Origin: Siphonodentalium dalli
Taxonomy: Eukaryota > Mollusca > Scaphopoda > Gadilida > Siphonodentaliidae
Length of the DNA stretch: 64,000 bases
Direction of reading: 5' to 3'
NCBI GenBank assembly: GCA_032622095.1
Contig: CP136069.1
Span: 65,059,319 to 65,123,318, forward strand
Shown here: positions 47,803 through 59,200 of the stretch, one piece after another
Position numbering within the stretch: position 1 is the stretch's first letter
Layout of the letters: each line of letters starts with the position of its first letter
Notes under the pieces: generated by a model
What the model was told of the DNA's origin: nothing
Seen by the model: only the letters and a program-made list of their open reading frames with translations
Databases searched by the model: none
Position numbers and translations under genes: made by a program

Positions 47803-48690
47803 TGTATGGGATGCCCTTTTCACATTTATTATTTATTTGCGCTTAAGCGTAAATCATTTGCGCTTAAGTGCAATTCATTTGCGCTTAAGCCCAAATCATT
47901 TACGCTTAAGCGCAAATCATTTGCGCTTAAGCGAAAATAGATCATATTTGCGCTTAAGCGCAAATAAAAATTAATATTCATTGATTCCCCCCTGAATTAA
48001 TTTTAAATGGCACAGGCCTAAACACATCACTCAAGTCTATATACCGGTAGGCCCACCATATGAGGGAAGCAATCCCCCAGTAACCCTAGATCCCTTTTAT
48101 GACATGGAAATGGTATAGATCTGTGCAGGATATGTCTCATTTATAAAATATACTTGATCTCTGTGATGGAGACACACATTCTTGGGGACAGGGATGCTGA
48201 TAATATGAAATTAGGGTTTTTTCCCCTATTTCAAGTCAATAAGTACACAATATGAAGGAAGCAAGCCCCCCCCCCCCCCCCGGCAACCCCTAATTCCCTT
48301 TTTATGGCCATAGAAATGCATGGTATATATCTGTGCAGGAGATATCCCTTTAATAAAATATACTAGAGCTCTGGGAGTGAGACACCAATTCCTGGGGCAC
48401 CAGGGACAGAGATGCTGATATGCATATGGAAATATGTTTTTTCTTCAACTTCGAGTCTGTATGGGGCTATTACTATGGGCCCATCATAATATACTATGCC
48501 TCAGTATGAGATGGACTCAATCATTCACAATCAGAGGGAAGTAAGGGAGTGTTAGGTATTTGCGCTTAAGCGCAAATGATTTGCGCTTAAGCACAAATGA
48601 TTTGCACTTAAGCGCAAATAAATTGATAGACACATATTGGCGCTTAAGCGCAAATAAATAATAAATGTGAAAAGGGCCTCCCATAAACTT
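47803..48690. mobile_element. TIR element whose core is a piece of the 195-bp satellite
   Basis: Ends are 'GCCCTTTTCACATTTATTAT' and its reverse complement. Both subterminal zones consist of short palindromic repeats of TTTGCGCTTAAGCGCAAAT (47837-47965 and 48556-48650). The core (about 48050-48480) matches, in reverse orientation, about two to three half-units of the 35.3-42.9 kb satellite ('GGGAAGCAA.CCCCC', 'GTGCAGGA.AT.TC', 'ACAGGGATGCTGATA'). Confidence 0.85.
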
Positions 48691-49112
48691 GCAGCTAAAG
48701 GGCAGCTAACATTCAAATGCAAGGCATAATAGGAGCAAAGTAACAAATACACTCCATTGGCGCTAAACAGTCACGGTACATGACATAGTACATACCAAGC
48801 TATCCTGACAGGAGTTATAGCCAAAGCCAAAAAAAAATATTTCATTGATGGGGCACGAAACCTAAACTTAAAGCCCGCGAAATTCTAAAATATTTGAAAG
48901 CGCTTGCGGTTTTCGAACTTAGGCGCCAGAAAACTTAAATCGGTTTATGTTTCCGTCATATAATGCGCGTTTTTGAAGATATTATCCTGATGTTTTGTGT
49001 CCAGATAACTGCCGAGCCATATATGCATTATACAGTTTATCACGTGTTGTTTATAACAAATATTGGCAGATCGGGCAGTATTAGTGAACGTTCAGACGAC
49101 CACGACTCGATC
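48691..49112. other. No recognised feature
   Basis: AT-rich spacer between two elements; no gene is seen. Confidence 0.5.
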
Positions 49113-49600
49113 TTAAAGGTACTCAATCCGAACAGAGGGTCCCCATCTCAACAGATTCCAACAACACCAATCCGATCAGAGGGTCCTATATTACTATTTC
49201 TTTGGCTATGGGGGTAAAAAATATTTGATTCGAGTCGAGGAACCCATCAAACAAAGCTCAGAGTTATTAGATATTGATTTTTGAAATTTGTTATGTTCTC
49301 GAGATGAGTACTAATAATTGCCGTCAATTTCGTATCCTGCTCGAGATGTGTACACCAAAACACTGTTCAAACAGACAAGGGTGGATAACTCTAAAATCAA
49401 GTGGCAATAATAACGCAATTTTGACTGAGTTCTGGGCCAGAAAGTATTCCCGATAATGAAAAATAATAGATTTCTAAAATCGATATCTAACAAATCTGAG
49501 CTTTGATGGGTGAATTCCTCGACTCGAATCAAATATTTTTGACCCCCGAAGCCATTGAAATAGTAATTGAGAGGAGTTTTATCGGATTGAGTACCTTTAA
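49113..49600. mobile_element. TTAA-flanked MITE, family 'AGGTACTCAATCCGA'
   Basis: TTAA at both ends. Related to 47182-47635 at both ends and over the 'GAGTCGAGGAACC' zone; the centre is different. Confidence 0.85.
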
Positions 49601-49847
49601 GCGGATGAATAGGGCCCGACAATATCGTGGATAGTCTGTTCACACGATTGCGATGTCGTGGCATATCAGAATATCGTAAACCATGATTAACCACGTGATT
49701 GCCTATACCCTATATGATCTTTCCATTTACGAGTTTTACGTACGGCGATTCCGTCGCAAGTGGAGCTAACCAAGGATACACCACGATTTCGCAGTTCCAA
49801 TCAAACAGTTCTTGATATTCATGTTATACATACTCACGATCTTGCCG

Positions 49848-50452
49848 TGAGCATGCGCATGCCCAGTCCAAATACCCACCACTGGTCAAGTGGTCCTGTT
49901 ATATGCTATGATGCTGGTGGTCCTGCTGAATTGCTATGATGCGGGTATAGGCCAAACTTATGCCGTTACGAAAACGTACCGTTAATTATTTTTTCTAAAG
50001 TTGTAATTTTCGCGGTGTTTTGCTAATCCGGGCGATTTGAGAGAAAAAAAAACCGGTTGTGTATGAAACATTCAAGAACATAAATATTTTTGAAAAATAT
50101 ATAAATGCCTCCGATGTTGTTTCTAAAACGACACGAATAACCATCTTTATTATAGTAGATGTTCAACAACTTATACAACCAGTACATGTATTTAAAATAT
50201 TACGCAATAAATATCTTTTCGTGTGTTTGATACGCATAATGGCTTTTCCTGTATGCTCAGATTATATGAACACTGCGAAAAGCCAAACTAACAAAATATA
50301 ACGGTACTTTTTGTTAACAGCATCAGTTTGCCCTAACAGCATCATAGCAATTCAGCCGGACCCAACCACATCATAGCACATTAGCAGGACCACTTGACCA
50401 GGGTGCTACCGGTCGTCTGGACGTTCACTTCTGAGACCGAGCATGGGCATGT
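49848..50452. mobile_element. ~600-bp element with ~110-bp inverted arms
   Basis: The left arm 'GGTCAAGTGGTCCTGTTATA' ... 'GAATTGCTATGATGCGGGTA' is the reverse complement of 'GCATCATAGCAATTCAG' ... 'AGCAGGACCACTTGACC'. Outer ends are near GCATGCCC / GGGCATG. An 80-codon ORF lies inside (50059-50301), unrecognised. Confidence 0.75.
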
Positions 50453-50529
50453 AAATAGTTGATTTTACTTTTTGTAAAGTTGGGTAAACTTTAAACAGAT
50501 AATCTGGTACCAGTTCACCAGTATCCCAT

Positions 50530-50549
50530 TGGGGGGGGGGGGGGGGGGT
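50530..50549. repeat. Homopolymer G tract
   Basis: About 18 consecutive G. Comparable C runs occur near 7808, 8777, 18282, 48268 and 52586. Confidence 0.9.
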
Positions 50550-50719
50550 GTAAAATACAAGATATATTTCTAACTCTTTTATTAACGCTTCTGACTGGTG
50601 AAGAAAGTATTAATTGCATACAATGTATAGTGCAGCTATATCCGATTCCCATGTTCGTATAACGTGTAGAAACTTGGCCTGAATACTAAATTATCAGTTT
50701 CATGCACCCGAATAAGTCC

Positions 50720-51225
50720 TTAACCCTTTCAGTGCCAGGGGCCGATCTCATCGGCCCTAATTTATGGTCTGTAAAATCGGCCCTAATAAAATAAAAAATT
50801 AAACAAAAAATTTTGTTTTTGTTTTTTAGATTTTTTTGGGTTGAATTTTTTTTGGGTATGCTTAAGCATGCTATAGCGAATTTTAAAACAAACTGGATAA
50901 AACTTTAGGGGCATCTTATAACTCAAAACTATCACCAAGTATTCATAGTAATAATTTTTATGCCCATGAAAAACGTAAGATTCCCTGGCACTAAACCTAC
51001 AATATAAGAAAAAATGATTAAAATTGTAAAAAATTGTAAAAAATAATAACAAATGATGAAAAATTGTTTGGCCAATGCATTCTCTTATTATATGCGAGGC
51101 GACCTATGGTCGACTCGCATATATAAGAGAATGCATTGGCACAGGGTATATGGGTTATAAGAGAATGCATTGGCACAGGGTATATGGGTTGATACAAAAA
51201 TCGGACTTGGCACTGAAAGGGTTAA
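50720..51225 (-). mobile_element. TTAA-flanked element with hairpin module, longest copy
   Basis: Ends are TTAACCCTTTCAGTGCCA and TGGCACTGAAAGGGTTAA. The palindrome is at 51071-51140, followed by an extra half-copy (51148-51190). Opposite orientation to 30611-30888. Confidence 0.85.
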
Positions 51226-52189
51226 TATGTCATTATTGAATATGCATGTATACCCTTTCCGTGTGGATCATTACAGTCAACTCTCCTAAGTTGGCAGTAA
51301 TGAAAATTAGGTCTATTTCTAATAAGACTGTGCTGGTCCGTGAGCACACAAAATGACAAAATTTGAGTATCCACGTATACAATGAAATGCCCGCCGGTTC
51401 ACGGACTGAAAAATGGCACCCTTGTGCAAAAGCAACAATTAAAGGGCATATGGCAAGAAAGCACGTATGTATACATGTAGATCATACAACGACACGTCAT
51501 ATAATATCATATAAACGTATGAACAACTATAGTTATTATCTTGGAGAAAAATGCCATGTTATGCATAAATTACAGTGTTGGTCCAATTTGAGATACATGT
51601 ACATGTAAAGGCTAAAGGGATAACCTGGCATGCGCATGCAAGTATGAGACCACCACCCCTTCCACCCCAACAACTTTCGTACACCCGATTCGGGTTCTTT
51701 TGGAGCCGTAAACAACAGTATGCCTGTAAACCTACGTCGTATTCCGACTGAATAAAGGGATCCCATTCTAGTAGATTTTTATAATTAAATATTTAAAATT
51801 TTAAATAATTAAAAGTACATAGGTATATATGACTTTATAAGCCGCAATTAACTACACGAATGTCTGCTGTTGTTACTCTGCTATAGCAGATCGTAATGTG
51901 ATTTGACAGTGAAATACGACAGAGTATAATTATGACGAATATTTGTTGCTAAAATGCGCCAGTTCTGTAACAAATACCTGATACATGTACCAGGCCTGAG
52001 AATATGGTGCCGGACATGCATTTGAAAAAAAATGAGGTCCCCAGACGGTGAGCTTAGTGACGATACGACACACAGCGGGCTACCGTCACCAAATTCACCC
52101 TCTGGGGAATCTCATTCTGCTTAGGAATCATCTTCTCTGGGACGTATCTGTGTTTTTTCCAAAATAGTCAAATATATTCATTATTATCA
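51226..52189. other. Intergenic, nothing recognised
   Basis: Short ORFs on both strands (51363-51608, 51536-51766) show no motif I can name. Confidence 0.5.
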
Positions 52190-53005
52190 TAACCCTTGCT
52201 ATCCTAAATGGATTCTCCCATTCAGTTATAAAAGTAGATATCGGTACGGTCTATTATTTATTTTGCGGGGTGTCAATATTTGATTATTGACGTTTTATCT
52301 GAACATTTCCTAAGTGAACTACTATTCAATGCGTATTTAATACAGAAAGGGTTAAATTGTATTCTTGATTTCGTTACTTTTTAAGACGGTTTCCATGGAA
52401 GGGCGGTGGTCTCAAGGAAATACATTTTAATCATGAAGATTGAGAGAACTCTCTACTCAACTTATACCAGAAATAATTTGATTAAGATTGCAAATATTAC
52501 TACGATTAACATAACAACCAATATATAGTAAGAGAATGACTTCACATTGGTGTCCAGTTTGGTTTTTATTTAATGTATATGTGTCCCCCCCCCCAAATAG
52601 TGAAATATATTCCTTATTATTATGAACCCTTTCCATCCTAAATGGATTCTCCCATTCAGTTATAAAAGTATATATCAGTACAGTCTATTATTCATTTGGA
52701 GGAGTGTTCAGGTAATAAAAGCAGACGACAGACAGACAGAAAAGATAATACAGAAGCGGAATGATTCATATCCATTGGTGGGAAATGTTCATATAATAAG
52801 TTCAACAAACGACCATGGGAAATGTTCAGATAATAAGTTCACTATGGCCGTTTGTTGAAATTATGAGAACTTCTCAGCAATGAGTATATAGTGTAGAAAG
52901 GGTTAAACAGTATCCTTGATTTCTTGGCGGATTCTGGATTTCATGAAAGGGCGGTGGTCTCAATGAAACACATTTGTAATCATGAATATTGACTCTCTAC
53001 TCAAA
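52190..53005 (-). other. FMO gene B 3' flank, internally duplicated
   Basis: 'CCTAAATGGATTCTCCCATT' occurs at about 52205 and 52628, with related text at 7910 and 18375. 'TCAACAAACGACCATGGGAA' and nearby copies match the flanks of the other FMO 3' ends. Probably 3' untranslated and downstream sequence of gene B. AATAAA on the minus strand occurs near 52564. Confidence 0.55.
52462..52560 (-). pseudogene. Duplicated fragment of FMO gene B anchor exon
   Basis: Copies the last ~32 codons of gene B exon 5 in frame, ending KLFLV and TAA at 52462-52464. It has KLDTNVKSFSYY where gene B has [12 protein letters not shown], then a near-identical hydrophobic stretch. The upstream part of the exon (GPCTPY region, acceptor) is missing, so it cannot be spliced as exon 5. 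Confidence 0.75.
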
Positions 53006-53262
53006 TTATACCAGAAATAATTTGATTAAGATAGCAAATATTACAACGATTAACACCACAACCAATAGATAGTCAGAAAATGACTTCGCATTGGTGTCCA
53101 ATTTGCGTGTATTTAGTGGAAAGAATGTCCGGTCCCATTGGCTGAGAATGGCATCTTTCGCTCCAGACCATTTTCCTGGTCCCATGATCCGATACTGGTA
53201 TGGCGTGCACGGTCCGAAAAAACATTGGAACCACAATCTCAAGTCGCTTGTGAATAGCTGTC
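53006..53262 (-). CDS. FMO gene B exon 5
   Basis: 257 bases, acceptor TTCACAG|GA, stop TAA at 53006-53008. It encodes [35 protein letters not shown] and the anchor. Confidence 0.88.
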
Positions 53263-56200
53263 CTGTGAATGTAAGACATCAACCATTTAAAGATGGATTC
53301 ATGGTTCCAGACTTCTAGTTACAACAACATTACATAAAGGTATAATTTAGCATTGATTTATACTTTGTTCTAAAGAAAAAATGGTGAAATCAAAATATGA
53401 TACGTAAACTGGTCCAATAAATACCACAGAATATTATTTTGTTATTGAAAAATTAACAAAATAATTGTTGGTGTCCATTTAAAACATTGAATCTGTATGA
53501 AATAAATGCATAGAACATTCAATATCGAACAAAATAGTGTCTTTCTTGTAGGACTTTCTTGTTCCAAACAAGTTATTTTATACTATAGGATCTAAATTAA
53601 AAATAAAATAGGTTACGTAATAATTGATTTGGAACCATGAATGCATCTTTAATAGTTATTTTGTATCTGGCATTTGTAGAATGAGTTCCCCGGAGGATGA
53701 ATTTAGTGGAATTTCTCAACGACATTATTACACGGCATCCCCTGTACCCGCCCCCATTCTGATAACTCAATACAGGGAACATGCACGGACGATATACCGG
53801 CTCCCGGACTACTCCCAACTGATATGGCAGTGCAATGTGACGTGTGCGGTATATATGCACTGCCACTAACTCGCGGCAATATTGGATCCACCAGGCCAGC
53901 GGTTCCGTGGTTTTAGGGCTATACAGGTCGAAGTTCTGGAGTAGCATTTCCATATATGGAGCTTTTGCAGAACTTTGACATGTAGCACTATATATATAAA
54001 ACCACGGAACGGGGCTGGGTGAATCCAATATGGCCGCGACTTGGTGATCTCGCTTATGGGGATGGGGCATCATGGGGCGCATAATAAACACCGTTAAAAC
54101 AACTAATCCTTCAAATTATTACAACAACTATATATATACGGCTTATCACTGAAGGTTTCTCATTCATCTCACCAGAATTCCCAACTACATCTTTTACCGG
54201 AATCGGCCTCCGGGTCGCAGTTCGACTTTTAATCCGTCCCAAAAATTCCCATTTCTATAAATAAAACTCCCATGGCCCATGTATATCAAGAATCAGCGAA
54301 ACAGTATATATATACACGCGGAGCGCGAAATAATGACAGTTAACTCACTGAAATCGGGTTTGCAGCCGACGATCTCAGCCATCTCGTCGAGCGCTTCAAT
54401 AAACAGTACTTGGATAGTATGCCTCTGTGTTTTAACATATTGTCTCGACATGTGTTCTTGTTTTCTGTGGATGTCATTCCACATTTCTTCTCTGTGCGGC
54501 AGTGTCGACTCATTCTGAAGAGAATTGGTTGACGTTATCACAACCATTGCGGCATGGACATGGATCAGATTCGATAGACCACATATCATCAGATTCAAAC
54601 AACAACAACATTTCTTGAAATGCCACTTCGGTTATCAGAATCAATTAAATGACAAAAAATAATGCTAACCACTGTCAACTATAATTATATATTGCCCAAA
54701 AGTGTTATATATAAAACAAAATTCAACGCATTTTGTATCGAGAGTATGTCGGTCGGCATTCGTCGAATAATTGCCAGGCCGCCAAATATTTAGATGATGG
54801 AAACTAATATATTTTTTTAATCGATATTTGATAACTGGGGTTGTCGATACAACACGAGTGCTAACCCGGAAGAATAGAACGAGAGGTCCAGCCTCGAGTT
54901 CGATCTACCCTTCCGCGATAGCACCGCGAGTTATATCTTTCCACGTTAGCACACGTGCCATATCGACAATCCATTACACACGTGTCGTCCTGTGTTTATT
55001 ACATGCCACCCATACTAGAATCCGTGAATTAATAAAAACAGACTCACAAGGTTTAATTCAGGAAAATACAGGGCTTGTTTTGTCATTATGTGATGATGTT
55101 TTTATTTTATATAGTTCCTGTTTCATTGTTGAGGCGTCATTTACGTCGTGTGACGACAACTGGATGCGCATGGAACGCAATACGTATTTGTAAATATGAA
55201 CCAGCAAGAACACTGTAACTCTAGAAACAAGTGTGGTATTGTTAATTTCGGACTTCACGAGTCGTGGGTAATATTTATAATACCATGTAACCTTCCGCGG
55301 CGATCCAATAGATTAGCGTATTATGATCTATTATGTACGCATTAAGAGATTAAGTATTTCATGTTGAGCAATCGGATCACATATTGGACAAGGTTGTACA
55401 ATTATGAGATAAGCTAATTGATATCACATGCACCAACCTCTGGCAGTCTGTTTATTGTTGTATGATAAACTACAATAGAGATGCGAGTATAATTATTTAC
55501 TAACTGCTTTCCTATCGATATCAAACGTCGATCAAACCGCGAGTGTCGAAATATAACATCCAATCAATGTTGCAGAAAATGATACTATCGGGGATAACAT
55601 TTGGCAAATTCTAAAAGAATTTGGCAAAAAATATTTTCATTTGGCAAATAATTTGGCAAAAGTAAATTTCGGTCCAGCGCGGACCCTGCTGGCAGGTCTG
55701 GTCGAACGCGTATACACCACTATATAAGGCAAGCATTCTGAATTACACAATCGAGGAGATACGGATTCAGACTTCCAATTGTTGACACAACAGACTGGAC
55801 TTCCGACTGCATGGTAGACTGCTTGTTATTGGATTTCCATATACCGGCATTCACTATTTGTTTGTACTATTCGTCGAAAATAAATGTATAGCTTTTCCCC
55901 CAGAACGACTCCACATTCTTACCGTACCAAAGACAGCTCTACAAAACAAGCGTGTAATAAAAAGAGATATGTTCAGTCTAGAACCATCACAGATCACTAG
56001 CAAAAGTGTAAGATTAAAAAAAAAAGATTTTGTCTCAAAGTTCTAGTTCATGGGCAGAAACAAAATGGTGAGATGATATGAATGTTGAATGGGTGTCAGA
56101 CCGATTCTCCGAAGACCCATTACTACGAAGGCCCACAACTCCGAAGACCCGATACTCCGACGGATCACAACTCCGAAGACCCGATTCTCCTACGCCCCAT

Positions 56201-59200
56201 AACTCCGAAGATCAGATTCTCCGAAAGCCCATAACTCCGAAGGGCCGATTCTCCGAAGACCTATAACTCAAAATATTCAAACTTTTCCTGTACTGCCCCC
56301 ACCTAAATGGGAATCCTGGCCCGCCACTGACTATACACCAGATAATATAACGTTACGTTGGTCCATGAGATGCCAGAGTAAAATGTACAGGGGTGAACGG
56401 GGAAGAACTTGTCCTTTTTTATGTTTACCCATACCATAGTATGGTAAACATAGTGTCGTTGCCCGGATTGACCACTCGTCGTTCGTCCGTCTGTCTGTCG
56501 TACCGTCTGTCTGTCCGTAGACACTTTACGAGTAATGCGATAACTCAAACATTTTCTATCCGATCGAAACCAAATTTTGTACATGGGTTTCTCAGCCCAA
56601 AATACAGATCGAGTTTTGGGTTTGATCCGATTAATTTTAAAGGAGTTATGACCCTTTTTCGAGAAAAAAATCGATTTAAAAAAAAATTATTTTTAACTTT
56701 TATAATAATAATAAAAAAAATGTCATTGACATTGTCATTTGTTTTCATTTAGATATTGATGATTATGATAAAAAGATTTCCAATGTGTCCCTTTAATTTT
56801 TTTAAATAAGTTTAAAAAAATTGAAAACTAACACCATTATAACTCTGCCAAGGGTACCCCGAATCACCAAATTTGATTAAATCGGTCCAAAATCTTGTGT
56901 TATGTACTGGTAAATCTGTTTGGAGCAACATTAAATCCAATTCACCAATTGCCTTTGGACTACTTAGCTATTGATAAGGCTATATTATTTTCTGATGTCT
57001 CTTATGCCAATGTGCAAATAATCTGATACATCAGGCTATGGCATCTAATTTAAAATAAAGATTCAACAATAAACATCACATGATATTAACAGTAGACTTG
57101 GACATCTGTGCTGCAGAGTTATATCTTCAGATGGTCTGATATCATTATAATTCTTATTGGTTTAATAGAGAGGTCAGTGTTCAACATAAACAATTCCTGT
57201 GATATTTTGACAGCTCTGCTATATAATTGATATTAATGGGTCAGTGGTGAGGTTGCTTATCTGTATACTAGGACACATTATTATTGTAAACTTAAATTGG
57301 AATCTCTTAACCCAAGTATTCCATGTCCAGGTCACACCTACACATTTAACCCATGTGCTTGCTGACTGTGGCGGTTTAGCATTACAGATCCTGTACCAGT
57401 GCATTCTCTTATATAAATGCCAGTGACCCATAAATTCCAATAATTTGTGTTATGTACATTTGTCTATAATAGTACATAACAGTATACTCTATAATTCAAC
57501 ACCAAAACTCTCATTTATCCGATCATATTACATTTTTATCGCCAAGGGATGGGTTAACATCTGCCGATCGTGATCGGCCTCTCGTTCATATATAAAATGA
57601 ACTTGATTGCATCAAATCACCCCAATGCAGTCGGATGTGCACAGTTTAATCATATTAATTGTATTAAGACGTACATTGTGGCAAAATAATCGTATTTCTT
57701 ACATAAATTTAAGCATTCTGTGGAAAATTAAGGCTTGTCGCACACTACTGATGGTGTAGATATCACCTTATTATAATACATAGTTAACGTTTCCAATATA
57801 TGAGGGCCCATTCCCCCTTTTCGTACGCCGGATTCCACCCATTTTGGACCCGTACGCCGGATTCCAGACGTCAATTTGAAGCTGGACGCCGTATTCCAGG
57901 GTTAATTTGAAACTGGACGCCGGATTCCAGTGTCAATTTGAAGCTAGACGCCGGATTTCATGGTAAATTTGAAGCTGGATTCCGGATTCCAGGGGGGGGA
58001 TATATTATCTACATGTACATGTTCCATACAAAATATAAAAATGACATTTAACATGTTTTTGTTTGGGGGGGGCGGCGGTCTTCCCTAGGGCCCCATTGAC
58101 CCCGCCACTGGACTGTACACTAATTAATAAGCGATAAAACATGATCTTCGGAGAATCGGCCCTTCGGAGAATCGGCCCTTCGGAGTTATAGACCTTCGGA
58201 GTTATGGGCGTTCGGAGTTATAGGCCTTCGGAGTTATGGGCTTTCGGAGTTATGGGTCTTCGGAGTTATGGGATTTCGGAGAATCGGGGCGTCGGAGAAT
58301 CGGACCTTCGGAGTTATGGGTCTTCGGAGAATCGCTACGTAACCGTTGAATGATGGATAAAATTATTATTAAAGGCCGAAATGGCGAAATCTATAAATCA
58401 ATTTTTGAACTTAAATCTTGCAACTTACCTTGAAAATTTTCACTGCGGCCCGACACTGAAGCTCTGAAATAGGGTTAACAGCTCCCAGGGGTTGAATGCA
58501 TCCAATCACACTCAGTGTTTGCTTTTGAAGGTCTGGTAGAAAAACGTATTTATACAGCTCAACTTTATTTTCCTTCACGTCAAGGAGACCTTTCTCCATA
58601 TAAGGAAACCCGAATATGAACCCAGTTGCCAGAATCACCACATCGATGTCGTCCTCCGACGTCCCGTCCGTAAACTCTACGCCAGTCTCCGTAAATCGCT
58701 TGACGTCATTTTTAACAATTACCGCCCCAGAAACAAGTCTGTTGGGCAGATCGTCGTTCACCATGACATGTTGAGCGAAGGGGCTATAATCAGGTTCAAT
58801 CGAATATTTTCTGTGGTCGAAACGTTTATTAAGCTCTGCCTTGAAGACCAAGTCTGTTAACCACGAAGGTGCTATTTTGCGTACAGCATCCAGACTCCGC
58901 CGCATAAAGGTCATGTCGAACGGATTTCCTCTTATGGATACTCTGTTCCACACCCATGTTCCCCTCCTCGTACTCAAGTACACCTGAAAATTATGGGAAA
59001 GTTCGGTTACGCTGAAGCCACGTGGTCATTGTTTCGATAGAATCCATCCCATGATGCAACAGTCATATGGTTATCCGTAAAATGGTCTATATGCCCTGTC
59101 ACTAACTCGTGGCCATATATTGGATCCACCAGGCACGGTTCCGTGATTTTAGTGCTACAGGTCAAAGTTCTGAAGTAGCATTTCCATATATGGAAGTCAT

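Larger units (their letters stand above)
54515..58428 (-). other. Gene B intron 3, about 3.9 kb
   Basis: Mostly occupied by the 2.2-kb structure at 56102-58334. Bases 54515-56100 contain no recognised feature; a small 'ATTTGGCAAA' triplication lies near 55600-55660. Confidence 0.6.

Noticed and set aside
47837-47965. Operator-like palindromes GCGCTTAAGCGC as transcription factor sites
   Set aside because: They form part of the terminal structure of a transposable element and occur symmetrically at its other end.
50059-50301. An 80-codon gene
   Set aside because: Lies in the interior of an inverted-repeat element, AT-rich, no recognised motif.
54293-54348. Extension of exon B4 past PDF
   Set aside because: A GTGAGT donor follows at the conserved phase-1 position and exon 5 completes the alignment.
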